Origin: Trichopria drosophilae
Lineage: Eukaryota; Arthropoda; Insecta; Hymenoptera; Diapriidae
Assembly (NCBI GenBank): GCA_030407085.1
Contig: CM059587.1
Coordinates: 106,935,501 to 106,999,500, forward strand
Reading direction: 5' to 3'
Length of the DNA: 64,000 nucleotides
The notes under the pieces are model-generated. The model saw only the letters and a program-made list of their open reading frames with translations, was not told where the DNA came from and made no database searches. This document shows positions 1 through 12,439 of this stretch, one piece after another. The translations under genes were made by a program, and so were the position numbers. The stretch's first letter is position 1. Each line of letters opens with the position of its first letter.

Positions 1-1179
1 CAATGTAAGATTCTGCAGGAGTTCTGATATTAATTTTACTAAAAATGACAAATTCTACTTTTTCAAGAATACTAATTAAGACCATCCATGAAAGATTGAC
101 GAAAAAGACACGGAAAAGTCCAAAACGAAGCAGAAATCATTAGAAATCAAAACTGTTAACAATTTGACCGTCCTTGACGCCCAGTTTCATTGTTGAAAAC
201 AATAGGCCACTTGTTAATTGAATATTTAAAAGAACTCATTTAAAAAAAAGTTTTTATTAGTAAAACCAGAATTGTTCTTATAGGAACCAAACAATTCGGT
301 TATTATTGACCGAACTGTCTGGTTGTGGTCCCAAATTGAGTTTTGTCCGAAAAGTTGAAGCATGCGAACAGATTTCCTTTACGTCTTATGCATGCCGCGT
401 CTCGACTCCACAAGATGGCCGAGTAGATAAGATGGCTGACGACCTGCGCGTAGGAGAAGCGCACCGTGCAACAAAACAATTGAAATGACAGATGGTGACA
501 GATAATGATAACTATCGTTTAGTACTTACAAACATACTTGTTTGGATCTTCTGGCTATTGGTTGGGTTGTAACAACCAAACTAGGTCCAAGCAAACGGAT
601 TGGCTTATAAAATAGACTGCATTTCTTTCCGTGTCGGAATTGTCATTACATCAAATACTTTGATATGTACCAAACAGCCAGCCAAACACATCCGGATACG
701 AATATCGGCTCAGTTTCTCAATTTTATATTCCAAGATAACTAGGAATCGCGGCATTGCGATTAACCAAGCGACCAGTCGACCGACGACGACGCTGCAACG
801 CTTTCGAGTTGTGGATAAGAAACAGGAGGCCTGATATAGTCACGTCGCATATTTATCGCTATATATATCGCAGTAGGTAGACGTTGGCTTATCAGCTTGT
901 GAGACTTGGGTCTGTCGCTTTCGTTCCAGATCAAGCGCCCAGATATCCGGCCTATCGCGAGTAGTAGTCGCGCGGTTATAGACACATTCGTCCTCGTCGT
1001 GCGCAACAATGCCGCCTTTATTTCCCCGTCGGTACGGTCGTGCCCGATTACATTGTACGGTTTATATATTAATAGGTTGGGCCTCGGTGTTTGCAGTTTG
1101 AAACGCCGATCGTTTTACGCCTACTTTGGCCCTGGAACGTCCATTGATTTGAACCCAATTTCAGGTTTCTCCATTTAGA

Positions 1180-2480
1180 GCGGATGATGCTGACATCTGA
1201 TGATGTCACATGATGATATCAAATAATGAAGATGTCTGATGAACACTCATGGAGTCGTCTATCGTATCACCAGTCAGTGTTGCTCTAATGTACATTTTAA
1301 AACAACTTAATCAACCATTTCATTATCTGACACCAGCATTACCATCCAACATTATTTCACATCATGAAATCAATCCATGAAAATAATTGATGTATTGCTG
1401 TCGCATGGTAATAGAGACATATCAGTCATGTCGTAACATCATTCAGTGGAACTCGTTATCAACTGTTTCATCATCCGATATCAATATTATCATCCAACAT
1501 TATCCAATTCGATGATTTGGAACCTTGATGATATTTGATACATTGGTGTAGTACGATAGTATAAACAATAATTTATGGATACTTCGTATCATCAGTCAGT
1601 CGCCAGTGTTATACGACATCAACTGTTTCGTCATGCGAGATCAGCATCATTATTCAACATTGTACCACATGATGACGTCCAACCCTAAAGATAATTATTG
1701 TATTTATGACGTATGCCAATACAAAACTATTACTAGTGGAGCTGCCAATCGTATCATCAGTCCTTATGGTTCTCATCATCAACTGTTTTATGATCCAATA
1801 GCAGTCTATCATCCATCATTATCCATGATTGGTTTTTCTTTATGATTGGTTACGGTTTATGTAACAGATTCATACATTTCGAGAGGTCGAGAATATTATG
1901 ATTGTTTCTACAGAATTATCATTCAAACAAGGAAAAGAGTTGTTGAACATCACCTTAAAATAACTTAATCAATCGTGTCATCGTAAGACACCAGCATTAT
2001 CATCCATCATTATTCACCATTTGTGATGTCTTAAGATTGGTTTTGGTCTATGGTAGAAATCTGAGAATTTCGAGGTTGAATACGTCTGGTCACTGATGCT
2101 GAATGATCATTTAAACAACAAAAAGAGATCTTCAAGTACTCTTCAAAATAACTTAATCACCAATTTCTTAATTTGACACCACCATTATCGTCCAAAATAT
2201 CCCACACAATAATGTCTCACTCACAAGAAGATATTTCGTGTATTGATGTAGTGCAATAACTCATGGAATTTACTATCGTATCATCAATCAATGTTACTTC
2301 TCATAAGCTGTTTCATAATTCGATATTAGTCTTATCATCCAACATTATCCATCATTGGTGAAGTCTTAAGATTAGTTAAGAACTATCGTACAAATCTAAG
2401 AATTTCGAGATTGAATTCTACATATTACTTCTGCCTATTTAGATATCAACTATCACATTTGTCATTCAAATATCAAAAAG
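1180..2480. repeat. Degenerate tandem repeat, units of about 160-190 bp
   Basis: The word ATCATCCAACATTATCCA or a close form recurs near 1343, 1493, 1652, 1808, 2001, 2174 and 2336. Around it recur CGTATCATCAGTCAGTGTT, ATCAACTGTTTCATCATC, AACTTAATCAAC, GACACCAGCATTA and, in the later units, AATCTRAGAATTTCGAG. Units are badly diverged and not all carry every block. A 79-codon chance frame falls inside. No coding role. Confidence 0.72.
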
Positions 2481-5400
2481 AACTGTTACATTAATCTTTA
2501 AAAAGGCTTATGTGTTTTCTTAAATGGTCTTCGATCTTTTGAAGAAATAATTGAATGTCTTATTTTGTGGAGAAAACGACCTGAACAGTATACATCGATT
2601 TCAACTAAGATGTTTTGGATACTTTTAGAATCATACAATATGCCCTTTCCAACCGGATAAAAAATTGAACCCGAATAAAAGTCAGGCCCTTTCTACTGAA
2701 AGCGAGGTTGCTTGACAGAAAATTCAGATAATAACAAATATGGACTTGTGAAATTTCATGTCGAACTTTATTATATATGTTTATTCATCTATACGGTTTT
2801 TACATTAAAAATAATCAATACAAATACTGACATATTTTTTAGTTTATTCGTAAATTCCTCATAAATTTCACGTAAGTCTCGAATTTCTTAGTTTATTACA
2901 GATGCGACACACTAAATTCCTCCTTTTTCTATTTTTTTTGTTCCGAGGACACGATATCATCTCAATACCGGAAATAATACATACTAAAACATGATATATG
3001 AAAACATAAAATATGTTGTTCAGCATATAACCGGCACGGTGTGTTGACATTCAGATCTTATTTTCGTTGCTCAGAATTAGAATGTAAACAGAGCTTCTGT
3101 CTTGTTTACATTGTTTCTATTCTACAAGAACGTATTTTGAGTACGATTAAATATATGCACGTGGTTTATAACTAATTTTGATTTTGATTTTGAAAAGGGG
3201 CGTTTCCCTAAATATGTCCTTTTTGCTTAAATCATTGTAAAGACAATTGCAGTGATAGCGACTTCAAACTTTCATGACTTATGTATATATACTTTTATAG
3301 ACAAATTAAGTGCCATGTTTTCTTCAAATGCTTCAAATGCTAGTTAAAGTGAAAGTCGGTAGACTTTTCATTTGTATTTTATTGACATTTAGTACTTCTG
3401 AAAGGTGGCATATGAAAACAATGCCTATAGATTTCTTTAATGATAAATCTCTGGCTTTTGTAACTGTGACTCATAAAGATTAATTTGGTTAAAATTCAGA
3501 TGCTGGACTACCTGAAGGTTCTTTGAGGTCGCCTTAGTAGGTATTTTTAAAATCATGTAGAGAATGACGAGCTGTAAAGAGCTACATTACATTTGAAAAT
3601 GAATCTCAGTAATGAAGATGTCTTTCATATCATCATCCAATTTCATTAGTCATCAAACAATTTCAAAGTTTAGTAAGCATAATAGTATTATTTGATGGAT
3701 TACTAATTTCTAAGACTCGATATCCATTAAACTGATACAGTTGTGAGTGAAAACTGAGTAGCTTTTGATTAAAAGTAAACATTTTACTAAGGGTTTTCGA
3801 ATCTTATTGGAGACAATCCATCTCAAATCATGCAGGCAATCCAATGGTATGTCAAGAATCATCTTCATGATGAAATATGTTATTCTACTGGTTTAGAAAT
3901 AGTTTCAATTTAAATGTAAGCAGCTCCTTAACTGCAAATGATTCATGTTCTTTTGGTAGGACTTATCAAACAATGTCAGCTCCGATGTTATCGCATTTTA
4001 GTCAGATCACGGAATTGTCCACTTTCGATTAAACACTATTTCTGCATATCAAATATGATGCATATTTCAACAGATAATTTTGTAATCGTCACCGTTCGTT
4101 ACAAAGCGACGATACAGAAAACAAGACAAAGCAATTTAAAATAAAACGCATTATGAATAATAACATGGCGATTAACCAACTGAATTAAAAGAGGAACTAT
4201 AATCTGTACTCCTAATATCTAGGAGTGAAAAATGATTACGCTTTATAGACAAAAAATTGAACATTCTTCTGAATTTCCCTCCATTAAAAAGTAAATAGTA
4301 TAGAATCTCAAAGAATAAATCAGATATTTGTTAAAATTGTTGGTTAACCATTAAAAAATGAGAATCTGGACATAATTTGATGTATTCTATTTAGTATGAT
4401 AAGTCAGTTTTTTTAATTTATTATTCAATTAACCTTTTAACGCCCAAAATAGATGATTTTCTTGCCTATTTTCGAGTCTCACCTTACGATTACAAAAAGA
4501 AAATGATCAAATAAACGTGATCTTGTGATTTCGAGTGTCCTCTTTCAGAATCCGGACGCAGAATTTAGTTTTCTATAGCATAACATTAAATATGGCGGTT
4601 TAAACCTAACAAAATGAGAAAAGGAATGCGAAAAGAAACAAAACATGAGAGAGATATTTGTTTGTCCATAATTAATTTTTTAAATGAATCCACTAAGACT
4701 TTTCATACTTAATTATCGGTGAACAAAGTGGTTGCAGTTAAATAATATATTTGACAAATTCTTTTCAATGGGATTTTATATTAAAAAAAAGTGATTTAAC
4801 TACGTAACAAAAGATAATAAGAATAATAAAAAGATACGTAAAAAATTTCAAATTTCAACTAAATCTTTAAGTTTGGTGATTGTTAACGGCACAAAAATAA
4901 GTTTTACATAAATTTATTACTTTAAACTACTGTCATTCGAAGAAAAGTATTAATAATGTTAATAAATCTAAATAGCTCGATAATTTACTAAAAAATAAGT
5001 ATGACTGAGTCACCCTTTCATGATTTGAGTATTGTCTCATTCGAAAGAAAAATCGATTTTTCTTACTTGATGGGTCACAAAAATTAAGAAATTCAAAATG
5101 AAAACAAAAATAAACGTAAAAATTTGATGTTATATGTCGATATGCCATAACACACATGCAATAGACTCAAAGAAATATCGATTGAAAATACTCGAAATTA
5201 CAAAAAAATAGTATTAAATTACCACAAAAAATTAAAATCACATAGAAATTTTGGATTATTTATATAATTTGACAGTATATATTAAAGGAGATATTTTTTA
5301 CAGAGTATAACTTGTACGGAATTAAAACTGCCTTATTTACAGAATGGATATCCATTTCTCTAAAGGATATGTTGTATTATGCACCATGACAGCAACTAGC

Positions 5401-6769
5401 GGCAGAAGGAGTAAATACAGAATTATATATGCATTTGTCGTTCCCTCGATTTTCTGCTAATTTAAATGATAAAATCCACATTTGAAAATATAATCAATTT
5501 TATCTGTCAAATATTGCGTTGCTATTAAAATAGTGAAAATTCGACTATTTTTTATTTAGAGAGTAGTAAACTCCGGCAAATCGTAAAAAATTATTATCAG
5601 TAAAATTGCTGTAATGGCAAGATCCGATTGCATCACGGAACGACTGTATTAAAGAAAAAAATGAAAAGTATCCACGATTGTCAGATGGAAGTAAATGTAT
5701 ATGCGAGTGCGGTTCGTGATCGCGATGATAAATTATTGATGGCTGTACTACATTATCGATAATGATCGTTATAAATCGTTGATCTTTCCCAGATATCGCT
5801 GGATGATCAGATAGGTAACTCATAAATTACTTACGGTTGACGTGACCTTTAAAATTCATTATATTTTATAATCAACGTAAAAGTGCGAACTTTGTAAGAA
5901 ATATTGCAACAGAAAAACAGGTATTGACAATAATTTTAAACAACTTATTTAAATAAATACGTCAATTATATCAAGAACAATTATTGTGAAATTAATTTTT
6001 TCACACTATGGATTCACATTTAAACGTTTGTAATAAAAATAATATTTGATGAGCAACTTTCCGTGTAATTTTTTTCATTGAAAATCGTACATTTGTTTTT
6101 ACCGAATAACGAACTGTTATGTCAGAAAGTAAAATATTGACTTAGTGGTTCTGGTCGTGCGGCTACATCCGCAAGTCAGATAATAAACGCGATAAGTACA
6201 TGAATAGATCGTTGCTTTCCATTACTGATAAATACGATTCGGGAAAAGATAGATTTTATTTTTAGATGACGTGCAACACAAGGATCGTTCGCTGTATCGT
6301 CGATAAAGTTCGTATATACATATATAATAACAAGAGTTAAATATTTCACTCTTCTTAGATAATTAACTAACGTTAATAACCTATTAACTCATAATACTGA
6401 CATCCAAATCTGTTGGCATTTGGCTGCGTATAATTTTTTTTTTATTGTTACTGATTTTCTTTTAAAAATAACAAATTAATCAATTCGTTTTTAAAAGCAA
6501 TATTTTTGGTATATTTTAATATATATTTTCTGTATACAATATATATTTCTTTGATATAGCATCATTTTATATTTATATACGTGCCGCAAAAGATGTTAAC
6601 GGATGATTAGCACATGTTTAATTAATAAGTAAGTGAAACTCTACATTTAAAATATAAAAATATAATCTAGTAAAACATATAGTTTTGAACTTGCAAATGT
6701 TATCGTAAAAAATAGATAATCATATTTCGAAATATGAATTGGCATACATTGTTAATTTCGTTATTAAGG
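2481..6769. other. AT-rich stretch without a supportable gene
   Basis: Only frames of 60-92 codons on either strand, none with a domain. A solo CGCCCAAAATAG end preceded by TTAA (4437-4452) resembles the tip of the 9097-10291 element but has no partner here. Nothing else recognised. Confidence 0.5.
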
Positions 6770-7345
6770 TGTCCTACAGAGGGTCCCAAATGTATCATGT
6801 TTTAGAGTATGATGTACATGACGCAACCATTAAAAAAAGCGAAATATGTCGTTTTATACAATTTTTTGTCAAATTTTCGTGTAAAATCATGATTTTAGAG
6901 CATTTGTTTCTAGAAAATGATAGACTCTGACTAGGAAAATAGTTTAACCAGAAAAATTTAACTGATTTTTCGAACTTGCCTGTTCTCAGATTATGAAAAT
7001 GCAAAATGGTCGGTTTAATATGGCCGACCAAAATGTAAAAAGTTACTTGATCGAGGTGAAACTGTCCACTCGAGGGTTTTCGGAGTCGCTGATTATAAAT
7101 CTGTCCTCAGAGTTTTACATTCAAAACGGCGGATACAACAGGGATGACCAAAATCTAAAAAATAAACCTGATTGAGCTGAAACTGGATAGTATAAGTTTT
7201 TCGAGATCGTAGATTACGAATCTAATGTCAGACTGTAAAAATTGAAAATGCCTGATCCAAAATTAAAAATACTAATGTAAACATGGATCCCCATTTTGAA
7301 TTTTCAAAATCTGTGGTTAGATTCGTGATCACCAAATAACCCCAG
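6770..7345. repeat. Cluster of the dispersed GATTACGAAT / GGCGGA repeat
   Basis: Two to three imperfect units of roughly 120 bp, each with an order of words: ATGGCCGACCAAAAT or GATGACCAAAATCT, then GAAACTG, then TTTTCGGAGTCGCTGATTAT or TTTTTCGAGATCGTAGATTA, then a CAAAACGGCGGAT-like word. Related copies lie at 30370-30600, 35330-35460, 44474-45538, 46050-46145 and 48060-48340. Short frames of 60-78 codons across it are not genes. Confidence 0.7.
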
Positions 7346-7639
7346 CAAACTCCGACTAACAAATTTCGACTTGATTAGGCAAAAATTTCCTTTCAGCAAA
7401 TATTTTTTTTTATACTTTATTAAGGGTCAATGTGTCTTTTTGTAGCACGTTTTATCGTCAGGAGTTATTTTTTTTGTGTTCTTTTGTCATGTAATAGTGT
7501 TTCGTAGCGACTACAGGGATTATCTTGAACAATTCATCAAAGAAAATAATTTCTTATATGTAATTAAGATGTCATTTTAACTAAAACCTGCATCACCGGA
7601 TAAACTGGGGGTTAAACGAGGTCAATTATTCGCTTATCA

Positions 7640-7950
7640 AGGTCTAACTCGCTAAAAGCCTATCAAGTAATCGAAAGAGAGTTGGATGCGTCGATTTGTG
7701 AAATAACCGTAAAGGCATGCACCCAAGGAATATCGAGACAAAAATCGCAAAAGAGCCGAGTGATTCCGCGAAATTGATATGTGGAATGTCGGGTGCGGTG
7801 ACCGTTGGTCATATACGAAATCGCGAGATGGCAAAAACTAACGAGTGCGAGTGAGATGGAACACGTCCCTGGCGCCGCGTTATCTTCTTCGTTAAGATCC
7901 TCCAGTGCGGGGGGATGTTTGTCTCCTGGAGCACAGTGATTTCACTGTCT
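7640..7950. promoter_or_regulatory. GC- and CpG-rich island
   Basis: Composition rises sharply above the AT-rich surroundings, with many CpG (GGTGCGGTGACCG, TCGCGAGATGGC, GGCGCCGCGTTATC). No frame longer than about 60 codons and no recognisable protein. Such islands in AT-rich insect DNA are often conserved regulatory DNA, which is inference here. Confidence 0.35.
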
Positions 7951-8269
7951 ATGGCACAAGGTCCCAGAGGAGGGAGTTCAGGAACCCAGGCCTTTCAAAC
8001 CAATGACGACTTTGAGATGAATCTATATTCAGTAATCTCAGTTTCACATTCAGTACGTAAAGTGAAATCATATAGTAAATTTTACTATTCGGACTAGAAC
8101 TTGGCAGACCTACATTTTTGGTAATATACACCAAATAACTTTTCTACTTTGATAAAACTGTTATCTATTCATAGAAACTACCCTACGAAGACCCAGGTAA
8201 AAGTTTGAAACATTTGTTTGAAGATCTGAACTTATTTATTAAATAATAGTATATTGATACCGAAAATAA

Positions 8270-8365
8270 GAAAAATAGATGAATATTTAACACTTTGGGG
8301 CCACCAGATTCGAACCGCCAGGTTGGATTTCAAAATTCAGAGTATGGATTCGTATCATTAACTGT
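8270..8365 (-). other. tRNA-like or SINE-derived fragment
   Basis: On the minus strand, GGCGGTTCGAATCTGGTGGC has a good internal pol III B-box (GGTTCGAATC, 8307-8316). The rest does not fold into a full tRNA cloverleaf by eye. No poly-T terminator is adjacent. Confidence 0.35.
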
Positions 8366-8464
8366 TTAGCATGCTTTATATACTACTTTGTATACTACTA
8401 AAATTTCAGGAATGGAAAAAATATATTATTTTTCTCTCAACCGCTTTGGAATGTCCATATTCCA

Positions 8465-8670
8465 TGCCTGAAACGCGGGACGAAAGTTGCCGATTCCGCC
8501 CGGGCGCCAGTACGTATGCGCACTTCGTTCTCATTACTCCCTAGGGACGGAAAGTGTCGCCAGCGGGAGTAATGGATGGGGTTGGGAGAAAAATAGTGTA
8601 TGCCACACGGGAGACAAGCGCGTGCACCTCCCGCTCAGGAATCGCGCGATTTCCTCCCTTGAAGCATAAT
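8465..8670. promoter_or_regulatory. GC- and CpG-rich island
   Basis: CCGCCCGGGCGCCAG, GTATGCGCACTTCG, AAGCGCGTGCACC and AATCGCGCGATTTC (a palindrome) are packed in 200 bp between AT-rich flanks. A 60-codon frame is present but looks like chance. Confidence 0.35.
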
Positions 8671-8679
8671 ATACTATTA

Positions 8680-8790
8680 AACAACATTTTTAACGTAAAG
8701 TAAACTTTACACACTCGATTATACTTTACGCACGGAAAAGCCGTTCGTAAACATTATTTCGGCACACATGTATATGTAAAGTTCTTTACG
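8680..8790. repeat. Short member of the GTAAAGT / ACTTTAC family
   Basis: AACGTAAAGTAAACTTTACA, TATACTTTACGCAC and GTAAAGTTCTTTACGCATAT sit within about 110 bp, giving several small hairpins. They use the same words as the 45.6-46.0 kb region. Confidence 0.5.
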
Positions 8791-9096
8791 CATATGCACT
8801 TGTATTGAAAAATACAATTTTGATACCATAGCCCGGGAATTCCATTTTACGAACTATTTTTAGTATGTAAAAGAAAATTTCATGGAAAGTCCTTGAAAGA
8901 AATAAGATTTTTCGTCATTAGGTCGCAAAAGTTGGTTTTCGAGGAACGTTTACACAAAATGGGTGTTATTATTTTTTCTCAAACAAACAAGGTAATAGTA
9001 AATATATTTTTGTTATAGAACCTTTAGTTTTTTCTGTCTTCAGATTGTCCTTATAGTATTATTATTATATTTCAATTTATGGATTTAACCCATTAA

Positions 9097-10291
9097 CGCC
9101 CAAAAAACATTTTTTTACTTTAAGTTCAATCAAGTATTCCTACTAGTTTCAAGGACTGCCTTCAAGATTTCAATGTCAAAATTAAGTTGCAGTCATCATG
9201 AATTCCATTGAACATTGTGGTGCCAAATTTGAAAAATATTGCCAACAAATTGGAAAAGACTTATTTATTTCACTTTTTTTGAGCTATTAGAAAATTTGGA
9301 TTCCATTGAAATTATGTACAAAAGTTGCTAAATATTTGAATTTTTTGAAAAAATTTTAGTTTTATACCCCATATTGTTGTAGCCACCTCAAAATGGCGTA
9401 CTCGATAAAATGTGACAATGTGAAAAATTATGAGATTTTTGTAAGAAATACCAAAATTCTTAGAAGTCAATGAGAAATATAGTTTATAGTTATTAAATTT
9501 TTGTGATGATATATACAAACATTTTTTATAGTTAGACATTTGTGATGATATTTTCAGACATTTTTTATATAATTTGTTTTGAAAATTTTAAATTATTTAC
9601 GAAAAATTTGGAAAAAATGTTAGCATATTCTATGATGTCTAAGCGTTATCTGTTCTTTTCAACTTCTTTTTCAAAAGTTGATAATTGTCGAGGAAATAAA
9701 TTTGAAATATTATATATTTTTTTTTCTCAAAAATCATGAACTTCTAGAAAAATTACAAACAACAAAAAGGTTAGAACTCTTTGGAGAATATAGTAAATTT
9801 TTTTCCGAATTTTTCGGAAATAATTGAAAAATTTGAAAAACTTTACATAAAAATTTTTTCAAAATATCATGAAAAGATCCGAAAAAAGCCCACTGTATTT
9901 CTCAATTAATTCTAAAAACTTATTCTTAGCAATTTTTTAAAAAAGCTCATATTTTCTCAGTTACAGCATCCAGAAAATGTTCAAAACATGTTTTGAATTG
10001 CATTGTTTTGTCTTAAAATCCAATTATTTTGACCACATTTGTACATAATTTCAATAGAATCTAAATATTCTAATAGTTCGAAACAGATTGAGGCGAATAA
10101 ATATTTCCCAATTTATTGACAATTTTGTTTAACTTTGGCGCCATACTGGAATTCCTGGTGACTGAAACTCAATTTCGACCTCGAAATCGAGGAGTTAAAG
10201 TAGTGGGATATGTACTTTTCAATTTTTGTCAACTTCGATTTTGATACGAAATACTTGATTGAAATTGAACCAAAAGAAGTGTCCTTGGGCG
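9097..10291. mobile_element. Foldback DNA element, 1.2 kb, TTAA-like flanks
   Basis: The left end (CGCCCAAAAAACA) and the right end (reverse complement CGCCCAAGGACA) start long diverged inverted arms of about 240-260 bp. Matching blocks in both arms include TTCAATCAAGTATT near the tips, then GAATTCCA, GGYGCCAA, GCTATTAGAA-like words and ATTGAAATTATGTACAAA. The flanks are TTAA (9093-9096) on the left and TTTA (10292-10295) on the right, as expected for a decayed TTAA duplication. The middle is AT-rich with only short chance frames. This fits a non-autonomous piggyBac-like or other TTAA-type element. Family is inference. Confidence 0.7.
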
Positions 10292-10871
10292 TTTATGATT
10301 TAAAATATTAAATTACATTTTGGCGTTTGTCACGCAATATTTATTCCTCCGCTAGAATTTCTGTTCATTTTCAAGAATGAAAACAGCATTTGTAGTAATC
10401 ACCATATATGTGTAAGTATTAACATTATATCTTGAATTAAATCTTTTAAATTCGAGCTACATTTCTTGAGGCGGATTATCTCAAGACTGACTCACATCTG
10501 ATTGTCCAAAAGAAGAACAAACAAAATTATAGAATATTTCTGCCCATTAAATCTGTACTAAAACTATTTTGCACACAAATTCTATATAATTATTTTATCC
10601 AATAAATGTAGTCATAATTGAAAGCAAACATTGTAGCGCTTGAATATTTTCAGTTTTAAGAGATTTATATTTCCGAAGGAGTACTTATGAAGAACAGAAA
10701 TATTCATCGTTCTAAAATAAAAATACAATATTTTGTCTTACATTCAAGCACCGTACGGGAATTTTATCAGTTTGGTTTCATATTGCGACTTACGCTACAA
10801 AAGTCCATTTTTGTGTGACGAGCATTATTAAAGTGCATAAAAACAAAGTAACCTAACTTTTATAGTAGACT

Positions 10872-10913
10872 TTACAGATATATCTGTAATAATTATTACA
10901 GATATATCTGTAA
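10872..10913. repeat. Perfect 42-bp palindrome
   Basis: Two identical 18-bp palindromes (TTACAGATATATCTGTAA) are separated by the 6-bp palindrome TAATTA, so the whole 42 bp equals its own reverse complement. It is followed by TTTTGCAGATTTTTTG. No gene is adjacent. It could be a protein-binding site or the core of a decayed foldback element. Confidence 0.92.
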
Positions 10914-11328
10914 TTTTGCAGATTTTTTGAGTTCGATTGAATCCTTAAATTCCATGTCTCTAAGAACAAAAACTAAAAATAATTCTCTTATATTTGAAAT
11001 AAAAAATAAAACCAAAGAAGGTGCGTAAAGTCGATTTTCTGCATAATATGGAAAAAGGATTTTTACAATTACTCCAATACTTATAAAAAGTTATGGTATA
11101 CAAACAAATATCTGAAGAGGGAATTATTGGTTAGTATAAGTTGGCGTATCTGACAATCATCTATAACCTTGTGAAATTACTAAACCGTGTTAATATTACT
11201 CGAAATCCTAGGTGTAAATGTCAAAAACAATGAAAACCTAAATCATCTGATTCCATGTAAATGTAACATCTACAACGAGTAGCGACGAAAACTATATAAA
11301 GCTGTTTCCTCTCCTATATGTCGAAAGG

Positions 11329-11352
11329 TTATATATATATATATATATATTA
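11329..11352. repeat. (TA)n microsatellite
   Basis: An uninterrupted run of about eleven TA units ending in TTATCC. Confidence 0.95.
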
Positions 11353-11464
11353 TCCAAATAAAATATAAAAGTCTGCCATTACATATTTAATTTCTTCAAA
11401 GACTCCGAACTGCAATAAAAAGAAACTAAAAGCAACTACTGAAATACAACATAATTAGTACTAT

Positions 11465-11590
11465 AATAGGTCAGTCTGTAAAACAGCTGATGCTGTGACT
11501 CTCCATTTGTCCGTGATGGAGTCTTTTTGTGTATCCTCCCCCTTGGTTTCAATAAAGTCGTACAATAATAAAAAATAATAATAATGATAG
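11465..11590 (+). mobile_element. Possible 3' end of a non-LTR retroelement or SINE
   Basis: TGATGCTGTGACTCTCCATT and a TCCGTGATGGAGTCTTTTTG hairpin-like pair (CTCCATTTGTCCGTGATGGAG) lead into AATAAA at 11551-11556, then a tail of AATAATAAAAAATAATAATAATG (11564-11588). An AATAAA followed by a TAA-rich tail is typical of 5'-truncated non-LTR elements. No reverse transcriptase remnant is visible upstream, so only the tail is called. Confidence 0.45.
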
Positions 11591-11939
11591 TATTTTAAAC
11601 AAACCCCTTATGAGGGTTGAAATGCAAATGCAAATGTAAACAAATAACAATGGGAAATGGAATGTCTTTCAAGGAGCGCTAGGTGGCATCCCAGTTCTCT
11701 AAAGAAGTCGCTAAACATGTATTAAAGTAGTTCTAGCGAATGATACATATAACGAGTGCAAATTCGGTGTTAAATTTGAGAAAAGGGCGAAGAATACCAC
11801 GATTATGGACAATCATTACGGAGGACATTCTCACTACTAATTATTGTTAAAAACCTAAGTGACATTACTAAAAGCAAAAAAAAAACTTTAACTTGTTTTA
11901 TATCCTTTTTCGTACTATTCTTCACGGAATTTGCAATAT

Positions 11940-12000
11940 ATCTAAACAGCAAAAAAAACAGCTTTAAGAGCTCATTATAGTGTCTTAAATACTGATCAGA
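11940..12000. repeat. Fragment of the TTTAAGAGCTC repeat family
   Basis: AACAGCTTTAAGAGCTCATT, then AGTGTCTTAAATACTG resembles GCTTTAAGAGCTCTTTAAGA, TGTCTTAA at 25226-25250. Confidence 0.45.
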
Positions 12001-12439
12001 AAAATGTCTAAATGGGATATTTAATCTTGGTATGCTTCTTTTGTTAAAAGGTGTTGTTAATCATATTCAGTACAGGCACTGCTAGTTCATTTTTGGATTC
12101 GAACGCTACCTTGTCTCAATCGAAGAAAGTCAGATCTCTAAATCTACGGGAGTTATATTTGAAGAAATCAAAAGTAAGACTTCTTTAAGAATTCTTGTTC
12201 AGGCTGTCGCAAATATTACCTCCTCCCTCCTCCTCCTCAAGTTGGTCTTTTTGGGGTTTTTGTATGCAAAAAACTTCCCGTAAAAGTATAAGATTTCCAG
12301 TGGATTTTTGTTAGTGTTTTCGTATATGTTTCACACATTTTTATCATCCATTTCTCTTAATACAATACAACATACTTCCTACTACAAATAACCAAATTGA
12401 TAGTACAGAATATAATATACCGCCAAAATTAATCCTATC

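Noticed and set aside
11680..11700. Possible CTCF-like motif GCGCTAGGTGGCATCC
   Set aside because: Partial match only, with spacing that differs from the usual core. One isolated motif is not enough.
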